A stretch of 64,000 nucleotides of DNA, from assembly GCA_030272585.1 (NCBI GenBank), contig BSYQ01000013.1:2604001-2668000 (forward strand), given 5' to 3'. A model generated the notes under the pieces. The model worked only from the letters and a program-made list of their open reading frames with translations, did no database searches and was not told the origin of the DNA. Source of the stretch: Bryopsis sp. KO-2023 (lineage: Eukaryota > Chlorophyta > Ulvophyceae > Bryopsidales > Bryopsidaceae). Positions 1 through 13,800 of the stretch are shown one piece after another (positions within the stretch are counted from its first letter, which is position 1; each line of letters opens with the position of its first letter). A program made the translations under genes and the position numbers.

Positions 1-1705
1 GAGATCATATGGGAGCGGGAGGGGTATCGACACGCCCTGTAAATGGCGAGTCCGAGCGCAAGGTGCGTGTTTATCCGATATCTATCCGGTCCTTTTTGAT
101 TTTTTTTGCATCCATCCACAGTTGGTGTTTGTGTCTATATTTATATTTATATGATAAAAGTAAAAATAACTTGTATACATAACACAAGAACATAAAAATT
201 CTATTTGTAAAAAAAAAAAACAAAAAAAAGACTCTTGTATTTGACAGATTATGACGCGCTGCCTTTCGATGCTGCACAATATAGAAGGTGCGGTGCCATA
301 ATTTGATATGTATGTTCAATTGAGTGTTTTGTTTTTAACATTCTATATTAATTTCTATCAGAAAAAAAAAGCTACAAAAAAATTCATTTTTCAAAGGTGA
401 GCTCCGAGAAGTTGGATACATGGTTTTTATTGGGAAACAAAATGAAAAGAAAAGGTTTTCAAAATGGACCAATAGTGTTTCGTGGAAGAACGGAAATACG
501 CCTTTGGTTTTTTTCTCACAAGAAAAACGGTCAGTAAATAAAATAAAGCCCCAAAAGACGCCAAAAAAAAAGCTGGGGATGGACACATACGTGCTCTACC
601 CCCCATCTATAAATATCATCAGAAAATTAAATTGCGGAAATGTTGCATGTGTACGTAATTAGAGATGGCCTGAGTTGCTGCCCATTTGTATACAGGGTCT
701 TTTTGCAGTTCATTGTTCAGAGCTCCGCTTATGAAACAGCATCAGGTCAGACATCGATATTTGATATTTTTATGTTTTTAGGTGTTGCATTCTGTAGAAA
801 TTTTTTCGTCTTGTTGAGCCATTAACTGTTATTCAACAAAAATAAATCTACTATATATATCTGAAATGAATTAGGTTTTTTCCCCAGCTGAAGTGGGCAG
901 GATTGCAGGTCATTAATTGTATATTTGCTGTTTTTATCAAAAAAAGGTTTTTGTTGTTGTTTCGTCTGTTGTGTGTGGAAAGAATTAAACAGATAATTTT
1001 TTTAGATACTTTACAACAATACTTATCAAACAATTTTATAAATTAATCGATCATCCAAATTCAAGCTACTTTGCCCTGCATGAAAAAGGCAGCAACCAGA
1101 TTGGACAAAAAAGTTTCATCATGTTCGAACACAATCAAAAACAAATTAGCTGAATGTACAATCTCTTTTTTTTTTTTTCCCGTTGGTTTAACTTTCCTCC
1201 AAAATCAATCCTCGAGTATAAAACACAACCATCAATGCTTTTTTTTATTTCTTTCTTTCCCCCCTGAAAATTGCACCAATGTTGGATCAATAAATTGCTA
1301 AGTCATTGTCTGCTGTCGAAAAACTGTCATCAGGGAAATGAGTTTTGGGGTATTTGATTCAAAATCTTGGGTAGTAGATATGTGATCCTCAATAGTGTGA
1401 TTTGGAGAAGCTTTAGATGTAATCTTTCAAAAAATCAAAGATATCATTAATAAAAAATCGGGTGACAAATGCTTATGAATTCAGGTACCATTGTTTTGAT
1501 GGAAAACCAGATGTCGAAATTGGAACTGTCTCAGTTGGAGGGGACGAGCTTGCATGCTCTGCCACTGCAAGTCGGGGGGGACACTCTCACAGCGATTTCC
1601 TTCTTGGCCGCCGGTAGAGAATCTCACCGTCCCATGACGCTCAACTTGCTTCTTCAGGTCAAAAATTCTTTGAATATACACTTCATACTGTTTTTCTTTC
1701 TTTCT

Positions 1706-1745
<40 letters not shown>

Positions 1746-3662
1746 TGTGTTCTTTTTCTTTTCGCAAATGAATTGCACAGAGGGTGGAAGCTGCATTTAG
1801 CCCATCCACGTACAACTGAGAGTATGTCTTGATGTCGATTTATTCTGTTCATTTTACCCAAAGCGTTTCAATTGAGGCTAAAAAGTGTGATACAGTCCGT
1901 CCAGTATGGAAATGATTGACATGAGATCTCTGATTTCTTGCTGAAATTATTATTATTATTGTTATTATTTTTTCTTCTTTATTAGCCCTTTTTTTTCTGT
2001 TTTCTCTAAACCACCAGAAACAAATCTAAACAAAGAGCACATATGTATCATTTGATCTTGCAATCCTAGACCACACCTATATATATATAGATAGATGGAA
2101 AGATTTCCCCTTGCAATTTTTCCATGTGGCCAAAATCCCCCCCCCCCCCCCCCCACCCCCCCAAAAAAAAGGTTTTTCATCTCAGCTGTTTTGTTAAAAG
2201 AAACTGGTGGTGTTATTCTCCCAGGTACTGGAAAGATGTCGACAATGCAACAAAGCAGAATGGGAACTGCTGTGGGTGGCTATTGTCGATTTTCGAGATA
2301 GCATATACATCGGCCGCCTCTACTTTGGTAAGAGCAACGCCCATCCACCCACCCACAGGAGTCGATAAATTTGTACCCCTTTTTTTCATCCAGAGCTCTC
2401 TCGAAACTTATCGGCCAGACTAGAAAAAAAAATTCAGGTTTAGAAAAAGAAAAAAGAAAATCTTGGTGTCAGTAGTTTAGGTCAAGAGCCAATATTGTGC
2501 CAGAAAGTACCCCCCCCCCTCCTTTCTCCCTTTTCCCCAATAATAAAATGACAGAGAAAAAAAAATGCTGGATCTAGTTTTGCTGATCAGGCCGTGTGCT
2601 CATTCTCACCAGAATATATGCCGACGGAAAAGATGGCACCAAGAATGCCATCTTTGAAAAAAAAATAAAAAAAATTGAAAGTGCACAGTAATACTACCTT
2701 ATGAGAAGCAGTTGAGAGTGTGTGTGTTTGTCTTTCCTAATAAAAGGAAATCCTGTGACAAGAGAAATCGCGTGGGACTGCGATTGCCGACCATCTGATG
2801 CCTGCTGGTTATCGCTCAAGGTAGCGATTCTTTTTTCTCCTTTTTCTTTCGCTTGCACAACTACTACACAATGCCGAGGGAAGAGAATACAAACCATGTA
2901 TTTTGTGGATTAGTCATGGGGAGGAAAAAGCATTTCTTCACGCTTTTTCTGTTTTTTTTGCCAACCTGGTGTCCAGACAGATTGTCCTTTGTACGTCCAC
3001 GAAAACGTGTGGGGAGAGTGCGCCTCGCCGTTGAATATGGCACTGGGGGCCGGAGCTGAAGAACCTGAAGGAATGATTAATGTTTCGGAAGCCGAGGAAG
3101 ATCCCATGACGGCCATTCTGTGAGTGGGGGGAGAAACAGGAGCAAATCAAGTGCTGAACTGCCTGATCTCTGCACATTGCAAATAAATCAATTGCTGCAT
3201 TCAGGGACAAAGAGTTTGTATAGCAGGGTGCCATAAACCTTGGTTTCTTGGATATATATATTGGGTGTTTTTTAAATTAAGGAAAAAGCAGCGCCAGTCT
3301 TTCTGCTCCTTTTTTTTTTTTTGCCAAAAACGGAGTACAGCATCCGTTTGGCTGTGCTTTTCAGTTGTTTTTTTTTTGTGAGAAATGCAGTCGTTTGCTG
3401 AGTGTTCTGAATTTTCTTTTTTTTTTGCAGGCCTGGGGATCCCGAGGTAATTCGCCGCTTGAAGCGAGAAATGGCTGTGGCCATCGCTGAGGAGGATTAC
3501 AAGACGGCTGCCCGTTTGAGGGATCACCCGTACATGCAAAAATACAAAAGAATACAGGAGCATAGAGCAGCGGGGGAGCATTCAGAAGCCGCCGAATTGC
3601 AGCTGGCCCTAGAGAAAGACGTGGAGGAGAATGAACAGCTGGGGGACACCGAAAAGGATTGA
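1..3662 (+). CDS. BFN (DUF151) bifunctional-nuclease-like protein with C-terminal UVR motif, 5' partial
   Basis: Seven exons join in one frame: <1-62, 709-745, 1485-1657, 2225-2327, 2747-2820, 2977-3119, 3431-3662 (stop TGA). All introns are GT-AG and the phases match; the first two exons are the least certain. The BFN domain is seen as LPLQVGG...TLTAISFLAAG, then RPMTLNLLLQ, VAIVDFRDSIYIGRLYFG, REIAWDCDCRPSDACWLSLK and CPLYVHENVW. This matches the order in plant BBD proteins (RP..., FAELYL, DLRPSDA). The last exon encodes a UVR-type helix pair (RLKREMAVAIAEEDYKTAARLRD) and an acidic tail. The family is known from bacteria and plants, where nuclease activity has been reported for some members; the function here is inferred. 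The start and any targeting peptide lie left of the window. The gene converges on EF-1A. Confidence 0.82.
1711..1742. repeat. (GT)16 microsatellite in a BFN intron
   Basis: Sixteen GT units lie in the intron between 1657 and 2225. A C-rich homopolymer near 2138-2161 lies in the same intron. Confidence 0.95.
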
Positions 3663-5230
3663 CCGCATGCGTGTATTTGTAAAAAGAAAACAAAAAAAAA
3701 GAGTGAGAGGAAAAGGGAAATCTGGGACCTGTCGGTAATGAATTCGGCTTTGTTTCTTTTGCTGCTTCCTTTTTTGTGCGTGTTTTTTTTTCCCACCAGA
3801 AGACGGGGTGAAAAGAGTGGGAGCGTTTTGGGTTGGCTGCTTTTCAAGAGAGGGAGGGGGGGAATTAACAAAAAAAATAGAAGAGTGAGGGGGAGAAGAT
3901 TTTAAAAAAAGGGTATTTGTGTAGAGTTGGGTGTGGAGTTGGATTTTCTTATTTTTGGTCCTATAGGTGGGTGGTGGGGTTTTTTGATGTAAACGAGCAA
4001 GAATTTTTGATGAGAGGCTCCTGAGCGGTGGTTACAGTGTAATATTCGGGGTGTTGGAAAGCCACTTGAATTGCTGCGCAGTTTCCTTTTCTTTGTTTAT
4101 ATATTTCAAGGGGGGAGGCTATGCAACACGGATGGAAGGTTTGTCAAGGCCAAAAGGTATTATTGTTTTTTTTTCTCATCAAAGCATTGTGCTCGAATTT
4201 CTTTTTTCCTCGTTGGGCGGTACCCGGGGTCGGAGCAAAGATTGTTCCATTTCTTGCGATCGTTTTTTTTTTTTCAAAATCATTGAGAAGATGAAGAATT
4301 AAGAGGAAAGCAAGTGTAATATTTTTTTAATGGCGGAAACTTTTTTTGAGGAGTCTGCTCGATATCACTGGTCCAGCTAATTTTGGGAAAAACAAAACAA
4401 AAAACTCTGTGTTCTGGCGGCTAAGGTTTTTTAAACGATTCTGATCTTGTTTGGGAAAGTCAACCTCTCCCGAACTGAAGGAACTAAGTTACTTTTTTTG
4501 GAAGGGTCATTGTCTTCTCAACATGGTTTTCTGAAGCCCTCACTGAAGTGGAAATTTTTTCAAACATTTTGTTATCTGTTCCAGCATCATGAAGGGTGAG
4601 GGCTCTCTTTTGCTGTGAGTTTTGATTGATTGATCGATCGAAGTGGAAACATCTCATAACAAACGAACTGTTATTGCTTTGCAAGCTACTATTGAACGAA
4701 CATGAGCACGAGCAATGTGTAAGACCTGCCCGCAAGCTCCGAATCAAAAAAAAAAATCCCATTAGGAAAAAAAACAGGGTAGAAAAAAAAACCTGGAGAG
4801 ATAATGACTGAAACAATGCATCTAGCACTCCTCTCTTACTCAACATCCACAAAAAGACCTAGTTTATGTATTGTACACCCAGACACCCACAAAAAACCAA
4901 AAAACAGCCATCATTATGAATCAGGCTGTGGAGCAAAACTGTAGTACATTACGACATGCATCAAAAAAGAAAAACAAAAAAATCTATTCGATGGTTGGGG
5001 CCTTGCGTTGATCTGAAGTCCAAAACCCAACTCTGATGCCAATCAGTTCTGAACCACACCACACGCATTCTGGCACTCCCCCCCATTATGCTAATCTCCC
5101 TCACCCCGACACCAGCATTACTCATCCCCATAAATATATCATAAACTCCCGATTTTGGGGGTGCACAAACGATCCTCCTCTCAAGGGTTGCTTTTCCTCG
5201 CTTGCTTTTGCCCCCCAAACCAGCCGCTAG
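3663..5230. other. Convergent intergenic region, no gene seen
   Basis: About 1.57 kb between the stops of the BFN gene (+) and EF-1A (-). It is AT-rich with many T runs, and its short ORFs lack splice support or recognisable motifs. It should contain both 3' UTRs. I saw no RNA gene or repeat in it. Confidence 0.6.
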
Positions 5231-7129
5231 TCATTTCTTTTTCATGGCTCCCTTGGTCACCTTGCCAGCAGCCTCTTTCTTTTCGACTTTCTTTATGATG
5301 CCCACCGCCACAGTCTGACGCATGTCCCGCACAGCAAACCTGCCCAACGGGGGGTACTGTGTGAACACCTCCACACACATTGGCTTGGATGGAATCATAT
5401 CCACAAAGGCGGCATCCCCATTCTTGATAAACTTGGGGCTCTTTTCCAGCTCCTTCCCTGAGCGCCTGTCGATCTTGGTCGTGATGTCTGCAAACTTGCA
5501 TGCAACGTGGGAGGTGTGGCAATCCAGCACCGGGGAGTAGCCGTTGGAAATCTGTCCGGGGTGGTTCATGATTATCACTTGAGCATTGAAGGAGGCTGCC
5601 CCCATGGCCGGGTCGTTTTTGGAGTCTGACGTGACATATCCTCTCTTCAATTCTTTCACGGAGACGCCCCTCACATTGAAACCTACATTGTCTCCTGGCA
5701 CAGCTTCGGAAAGGGCCTCATGGTGCATTTCCACTGATTTGACCTCAGCGGTGAGCCCGGAGGGGGCAAATTTGACCACCATGCCAGGCTTAATGACACC
5801 GGTTTCGACACGGCCTACTGGAACAGTGCCAATGCCTCCGATCTTGTAGACGTCTTGGAGAGGCAGTCTGAGGGGTTTGTCGACAGGGCGTTTCGGAGGG
5901 CTCATGGTGTCCAAGGATTCCAGCAATGTCATGCCGTTGTACCAGCTCATCTTGGTGGATTTGTCGATAATGTTGTCCCCTTGGAATCCAGAGATCGCCA
6001 CAAATGGAACCTGTGCTCACAGTGAATTCAAGAAATGAAAAAAAAGACACATGCCTCTGCATTCATGAACAGAACTAGATCATACTAGGTTATGAATAAT
6101 TTGCACCAGAAAGTGGTCCAGGCAAAAGAATGGGAACTGATTGGTCAGGCTTGCATCACGAGCAAAAAAAAAAATCAAATTAAGAGTTGATTCTAAATGA
6201 ATGATCATCCCGTTCCGACACATTATTCAGTCGATAATGCGAACGTCAACCATCAAAATGTGATCCAGGCCACGCACATTCCTGCCAGCCCGTCGCGTTT
6301 CTGGCCGCTGTGGCGTCGCCAACAGCCACAGCAGCCGTTTCTCAAACCCTTTCGCCTGTTCTCTTCGCACCTTATCTGGGTTGTAACCAACCCTCTTGAG
6401 ATACGCGCTGACTTCTTTTTTGATCTCCTTGAACCGATCCTCCGAGTACTTCGGTTCCGTGGCGTCCATCTTGTTCAGGGCACAAATCAACTGCTTCACA
6501 CCAAGTGTGTAAGCTAAGAGCGCATGTTCCCTCGTCTGACCATCTTTAGAGATACCCGCCTCGAAACCTCCAGGGGTGGAGTCTATACACAGGACAGCGA
6601 CGTCGGCCTGAGAGGTTCCGGTGATCATGTTCTTGATGAAATCGCGGTGGCCTGGGGCGTCAATCACGGTGCAGTAGTACTTGGGCGTCTCGAACTTCCA
6701 CAACGCAATATCAATAGTGATCCCACGCTCACGCTCGGCCTTCAGCTTGTCCAAGACCTACAGATTCGTCGCGGAAACATCCCAGACGTCAGCCTCGTCA
6801 GAAAACAGCAACACAAAAACAACACTCAGGAAAGTAAAAAACACAAGCTGAGAAACCTGAGCTTCCTTTCGGTTGTCGGCCGCCACTACTCTCATAGCTT
6901 GGTGGTTTTCTCAAAACACAGCCGCGCTAACCCTCGTTTTCCGCTGCGGGCTTACCCAAGCGTACTTGAAGGACCGCTTGTTCAGTTCCGCAGCCTCCTT
7001 TTCGAACTTCTCGATCACACGCTTGTCAATACCTCCAAGCTTGTAGATCAAGTGGCCCGTTGTCGTGGACTTGCCGGAGTCGACATGCCCGATGACGACA
7101 ATGCTCAGGTGCTGTTTCGCTTTTCCCAT
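5231..7129 (-). CDS. EF1A: Translation elongation factor 1-alpha
   Basis: Three exons on the minus strand, 7129-6956, 6757-6371 and 6010-5231, give 446 residues, normal for the family. The GTPase motifs are GHVDSGKS (about 14-21), DAPGH (about 91-95) and NKMD (about 153-156). The C-terminal beta-barrel domains contain [34 protein letters not shown] and [16 protein letters not shown], and the protein ends KGAMKKK. EF-1A carries aminoacyl-tRNA to the ribosome A site as its GTP complex in the cytosol. Introns of 198 and 360 nt have GT-AG ends; the first splits KYAW|VLDK and the second NPDK|VPFV. No frame damage is seen, so this is a canonical EF-1A rather than EFL. It is divergent from the LRR-membrane gene. 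Confidence 0.97.
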
Positions 7130-7823
7130 TTTGTGTTTCTGTAACCCAGCCTGAAAACAACGTCTTCCAGTGCTTCGGCTTTCGAGAGTCAAAGCCACTC
7201 AGAACGGGAACGAGAAACGGGGGGAAGAGTTCTGTCGATAATAGGCGGCGCTCTGGGTTTTATCGCGAAACGACGGCTTGTTTGGAGCAATCCAGCGACT
7301 TCCTGCGGCTTGTCAAGCACGTGTCACGCCCAGATTTCTGTCGACGTAATGCCAGCTCCATGTTTCCCGTATCAGCCCCCATTCGATTTCATACGGAGGC
7401 TCGCAGGAAGGAAACGGATATTCAGCGTTGCAGCTATCGCTAAAACGCTGGGGCCGATGGACGCTGAACTGCGTTGCAACGTTCAGTTCAGTAAAAATTG
7501 ATAGTTCCGCCCAACCCAAAATATTTAAACTCTCCAAGGCGTGAGGCATATGCGCTCAGGTCCCCCAAAAAACGAAAAGCAAGGGGGGCTCATAGCGTTT
7601 ACCGTTCTTTGGTGGCTGGTTTCCAACCATCCACTGTCACGTGATATTCATACAAATCACACTCCAACATCAGTTTACGGCATGTCTGGCTGTGAAACAT
7701 TCCGTCATCTGTGTGTGAAAGGAAAATGAGTTCCAGTCACAAGTTCTGGACTCAGACCAACCATGGCCTTCCTCCAAGCAGTATCGGAGCAAAAACCAAC
7801 CATCTCTGCGAAACGCACCGGTT
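7130..7823. promoter_or_regulatory. Shared divergent promoter region
   Basis: These 694 bp lie between the EF-1A start codon (-) and the proposed start of the LRR-membrane gene (+). A TA-rich stretch near 7520-7530 (AAAATATTTAAA) could be a core promoter for either side. No gene was recognised here. The assignment rests on position. Confidence 0.45.
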
Positions 7824-10800
7824 ATGACCCCCTTGGTCTCACCGGACATGCCTTCAAACTACGATGGACGTACCCTTGCAGTTGGAAATATCCTCAGGTG
7901 GACTGTGTGCGTTGCGCTGGTAGTCGGTGTGAGTTGCCAGCTGCCGGGAGGTGATGTGACGAAGGTGTGTTCCGCTGTCGCTTTGCAAAAGTACCCCTCT
8001 CAGCGTGAATGTGGACAGAGAATATGTTCCACCCGTCAATCGTACCGCCATTCATATTTCCTTGCACTCGCTCGAGCGTCTTGCACGTGGCGCGAACTCA
8101 CACCGAGCTTGTTGCGAATCGATGACTTTCCCTGAATCTTAGCAGTAACACTGCTCGCGCGTTGGTGTAAATAAACCGCCACCCTTCGACCCAAGCTTGC
8201 GGTTGTGGCCTCAGTAAATCACACGCGCAGTCACCTGGAATCGACTATATGTATATTATGTTGAGAATGAGTTGAGATCTTGCTCAGAAAAATCACCACA
8301 AGCCTCATTCCAAATTCCTTGCATGCATGCTGCACACACTTTCTTGAACAGTGGATGGATGCAGCTGCATTATTATCATCACTAATTTGCCTGAAAAGGA
8401 TATAGCTGATGTACAAAAAAAGCCATCACTCTGATCTATCTCCTAAGTTACAGACGGTGTGTGCCACTCAACCCAAACAACAAATCAGCACATTGTTATC
8501 AACAAATCAGGTAGGAGCAAACAAATTATGTTGACTAGGTGGGGGGTGGAGGAGGAGGAGATGGGGGAGTTGTGAGTATTTCCAAGCTTCTTGGAATTCG
8601 TCACTACAAATATATATATTTTTTCTAGCTACGAATGGATGCACTGATAAATCATTCTGGTTCAACCATTCAGATTGATTGAATGCTGTGTGGTGGATGG
8701 CTCAGCTTTCAGCTCAGGATGCGAATTTTGCCGATTGGCTGGGAAATGCTACGACGGGTGTTGTGCTCGACCCCTCACCCTCGGCCAATGCTTCCAATGT
8801 CGCACTCCTGACCTCGCTGGATACCTCCATCAAGCTTTGGACGTGCTCCACAACCGATAAGACTTTTGAATTCGACAAGGAGGCAGCAGAAACATGCCAG
8901 CAGGAGCTATTGGATTCCAGCTGTTTGACTTGCCGAGTGATTTTGGGCATCACAGTCAATTTGAGGAGCGATTTTGGGTTCATTCCGGATGATTTCTTGG
9001 CCAGAGCACAGAAATTGCCGTGCCTCCAGAAAATCGAAGTGAAAGGGAGTTTGGCTGCTGGTGAGAAATCCATTCATAGAAAAGCTGGAATGGATCAAAA
9101 CATTTAGAGTGAGCTGGCAGTGGTAGGAATGTTCAAAAAACCACCTCAACGAAACTATTTATTTATTTTTTCTTTGGTGAATTCTTGGAGGGGGAGTGGC
9201 TGGTTAACAGGGATGGAAAAAATGCCGATTTCCTTCGTTATTTTGACTAGGAAGTTGCTGTATGGTAATGAGATAGACTCGTAGCAACCTTGGCAGGCAA
9301 CTATGTGCTGAAATGGGCTAATGCCATTGTAGTTCTGTTGGTCCAGGCATTCTGGCCTCAAATATATTGCCAGACACCAAGGGGGTATCGACACTGTGCT
9401 TCGACATACGCGACGCACTCTTTGACCCAACTTCTGCATGCAAAGGCAGTGAACTGCTAGCCAAACCAAACTGCCCCTCAGGAATCGATGTTTCTCTACC
9501 TTCTGACGCTTCCAGCATTTCCATCCGAGGACAGCCCAAAGCAAAACCATGGTCCAAAACGAAACTGACGTTTGCATTCCCTCGGCCGCCCCGAAACCTC
9601 GTAAATTTGCACATCGAAGGAACAGCTTTCGGTGGCCGGTTGCCGTCTATCCCCAGGACGATCAAGACGGTCAATATCGTCAAGAATCAGTTTTCTGGCT
9701 TGCTTCCGTTGAGCTGGACTCAAGGGGTCAAAGTCGACGAGGTTGAGATTTGGGAGCCCAAAATGGCGAGCGCTCTGGATTCCCATGTTGATGTTTTGGG
9801 GCGAATGTCGAGTTTGCGAGAATTGGGGATGTGTTTTGAGAATTTTGGTGCTGGAGGCGAGCGAGAGGCTCAAAAGAGGCTGATATCGAAAAGCTCCAAG
9901 GGATCGGTGTCGAAGATGTGTGGTTTGGACGTGAAGGCCGACAGACGAAACATCAAGTTGTGCTCTGCTGCGTTCGATAGGGTGGCCCATTGCTCGGTGG
10001 GTGTATTTATGATTTTTAGCGTTTCGACTGATTTTATCAGAATTTTTTTTGTATTTTGTATTTCTTGGATGCATATGATTGTTATATTTTATTTTGAGTG
10101 AACTGATTGTTTGTCATTTTTTTGGTAACACCAACGTGGGGGATTTTTCTGATCACTAAAAAGTGGGGAATATTTTTTTTTCTTAATTATTATTTCACGA
10201 GCTTCTTTTGATTGACAGAATTCATCAATGATAATTCCAAAAAAAATGGGGGAAAAATTAAAAAAACATGGGTCAGGGTTGATTTTCTGGATATGTTGCA
10301 TATTTTGCAGTTAGACGAGGAGCAAAATTTCTTGGAGTGGTCGGAGGGATTGGGAATTTACGAAAAAATGAGTTTCACCCTCCATGACGATCCAGGCATC
10401 ACAGAAAAATCGAAAATATGTAAAACTTTGCCGGAGGACCTGGAATTAGAATATGACAAGGCCGCCATCGATCGATGCGACAGAGTGGCAAAAAAAGAAT
10501 GTCCGGAGTGCAGTCGAATAGCAGGGATTTCGCTGAATTTAAACGGGGGCCTTTCGAAGGGTGTCGATGTTGAGGAGTTCTTGGAGGAAATCGGGAGCCT
10601 GCCCTGTTTGCAAAAACTCGAGTTGAGGGGCGACTTCTCGGAAGGTGAGACATTTGCTATGCTTTTTTTTTCTTATTTGCATGAGCACCGAATGTAGGAA
10701 ATCGAATTGCGATGGCAGAGATAATAATGGTAATGTCCTAAAGAATTGCAAACATAAATTTGCTCAAGTCGATGAATGTAAGTCCAACCTTATGACACCT

Positions 10801-13800
10801 CCTCGTTGCATGTGACAGAAATCGATCCATTGAACATACGATGAACATATAAACCATCACTCTCCAAGAAATTCAATTTTAAAAAAATATTCAAAAAAAA
10901 ACGAACAAGATAGACAATTACACTCGGTTCCTCGTTTTCGGATGTTGCCTTTTCCCATTGTGCTAACCCCCTCCATTAACGACCATGTGTTTCAGTGGTG
11001 CTCTTTTCCCCTCTCCTCGAAACTGCAACCCGGCCAACCATCCTTTGCTTCGATGTGCGCCATACCATCCTGGACGTTTCTTCCGGATGCAAAAAGAAAT
11101 CATGCTCCGAGGTCTCAGACATCGCCTTTTCCAACTCGACCAAAATCATATCCATCGTCGGGCAGCCCTCCTCCCAACCCTGGTCAAACCTCACCAAGAA
11201 CAGGCCTCTTTTCACTCTCCCTGAGTCGATCCAACATTTGCATATCGAGGGGACAGTGTTCGGTGGCAGCCTACCGGACACTTTGCCAGAAAAGCTCAAG
11301 ACGATCGACATTGCCCTCAATCAGTTCTCGGGCTTTTTGCCGAAGAATTGGACGCAAAGTGAAAATTTGGTGGAGCTGAGGGTGTGGGAACCCGGCCTAG
11401 CAGACGACATCGACACTCACGTCAAGGTTTTCGAGGGTTTGCCCAGCCTGGAGAAGATAGGGCTGTGTCCGATCGAGGAACAGGGGGTGGAGAGGATCAA
11501 AAGTTTGGTGTCTGACTCGTTGCTGGCGCTCTGCGACTTGGACAGAGATTTCGTACAGATATGCTCGACTACGTTTGAAAGGATAGCGGACTGCGGGGTG
11601 AGTGCTTCGATGCATTTTGCCTCCTTTTTTTTGTATCAACGATATCATATTCATGGATAGGTATTCATAAAGGTAGCGGGCACTTGCTTTACACTGGATA
11701 GAAACAGCCTTGTTCAGCATTTCACATTGGTGTGTGTGTGTGGACTCCTTGGTTATTTTGGTGCGTTAACAAAAATCAATCGAAACAACAAAGCAAGAGA
11801 AAAAGATTGCATCGTATAGGAACATGCTGACATCCCTTTTTTCTTAGCCAATATGATTGTCATTATTTGACGCGGGGGGGGGGGGGGTGTTCAAATTGTT
11901 GGACCGAGGCAATCCCCCCATGTAGCCCGTCCGCAGTGCAAATGAGTGATGTGTGTGTACTTAATATCATTTTGTTCAAAATCGCAAACAATCTAGGGTA
12001 GCGTAGAGAAAAAGTTCATGAAGTGGGCAAAGAGCATGAACATCTTCGACAACCTCGAATTGACTTTGGACGGGGACGATATCGTGGAAAGCAACACAAC
12101 GATGCAATGTTCGACTTTCCCCCATCAAATGGATGCTTTCTACGACGAAGCTTCGCAAAATCGATGCAAGGAGGATGCGAATGTGGATTGTGCTGATTGC
12201 AAGCGTATCGTGGGAGTGACGTTCAATGAAGAAGCGATCGATGAAATTTTGGATGAATTCGATGCGGAGGATTTTTTGAAAGAGATGAGGAAGTTGCCGT
12301 GTTTGCAAAAATTGGAAGTTAAGGGGACCTTCGCCAAAAGTGAGTCCGTCGAATGCATGTACGGCTAAAATTGTTTCGTGAAGCGTGCGTTTTGGAAATG
12401 CAAGTTTTGATTGTAGGTCACCGACATGAAATAATCTAATCCAGCTCAGACAAACGAACTTCACCTTCTTTTTTGGGGTGGTAGAAAAAGAAAGGATGCA
12501 AAGGAATGAGCTCTGTATCGTATTTCTAGCGTGGGGTTAAATGAATAAACTCGGGGAAAAAAAAATAACAATCTTCTTTTTTTCCTCTTTTATTTCCTCA
12601 TGAATAGCTGTGGTGTTCACCAGAAGGTGGCACAAAAACCTTCCAGTATGCTCCATCAAACAGCAACTAGAAATCAAATGGAGGAAAAAAAATGAAAAAA
12701 AAAGAAGAGAATACCCCTTCAACATCGTCCGATAGGAAGACGACGTTTTCAACAAGTCTTTGTTTTGTTTTTATGGCAAAAATCGATAACTTTCCAGAAG
12801 CCAATTGTCGGTTGCATTGAATGCCGATTAACACTTGGCGTTTTCCATAGGTGTTTTGATTTCACCAGCATTGCAAGACGCGGCTTTCCTGGACACCCTT
12901 TGCCTAGATTTGGGTGAAACCTTCACAGATTTTTCCACACCAGTGCCATGCGACAGGATTGGAACAAGAAGATTACCTTGTCTAGCTCCACCAAACATCA
13001 CACTTCCAGACACCCTCCGAAAACTATCCATCTCGGGGGCGCCATCGACCCAAGACAGGAAAAAAGCCAACAGAGAATCGACTTCCCCTCTGTTTGACCT
13101 CCCAGCATCGCTCCAGCAGTTGCACCTGGAAGGGACGACGTTTGGCGGGGTTTTACCCGGCACTTTGCCTGAAGAATTGACTCATGTGGTGTTGACCAAG
13201 AATCTGTTTTCTGGGGGAATGCCCAGCGGTTGGGGTGCAACTGTGGGGTTGACTCAGTTGCATGTGTGGGAGCCCGGGATGGAGAGGGAGCTGCAACCCA
13301 GTGCCGAGATTTTGATGAAGCTGCCTGATATTGAAGGGATAGGTTTATGTTTCGACGAAGCAAAATTAAAGAATGGCGAGGCCATATCGAATTCTGTGAC
13401 GGAGGTGTCGGCTGTTTGCTCCCTCGACTTTCGGCTGGACCCTGAGGATTTCCAAATTTGCTCGGCCAAATTCGACAGGGTGCTGTACTGCTCGGTGAGA
13501 GTTTTTTTTTTGTTATTATTGAATTCTCTTTTTACGCCACCATCATATGCTTTTATAATTGTGTCATCTATCCTCCCATCAACCCCCACCAGGAGAAAAA
13601 ATGAGAAGGAAAGAAAAAAGACTTTGTTTGGGTTTTGTAGCATTTTCTCTCCCAAAGACTATATCTGAAACTGGATTTACCTGAATTTAAATGGAGTAGA
13701 GATTATGTCTCCAGTAGGGTTCGAACCCAGGTCAGAAAAGCTGCAAGGCGAATTAAAAATTGAAAAAAATGAAAACATAATCACCAATCGTTCTTTGTTT

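Noticed and set aside
1781..1822. Possible extra BFN exon (RVEAAFSPSTYN)
   Set aside because: It reaches a stop in the required phase, and joining 1657 directly to 2225 gives the spacing expected from other BFN proteins.
1481..1861. Antisense 126-codon frame over the BFN exon
   Set aside because: Low-complexity His-Thr run from the GT repeat; the BFN reading on the plus strand explains the sequence.
13711..13735. tRNA-like T-arm (GGTTCGAACCC) in an intron of the LRR-membrane gene
   Set aside because: No matching acceptor, D or anticodon arms within the needed distance on either strand.
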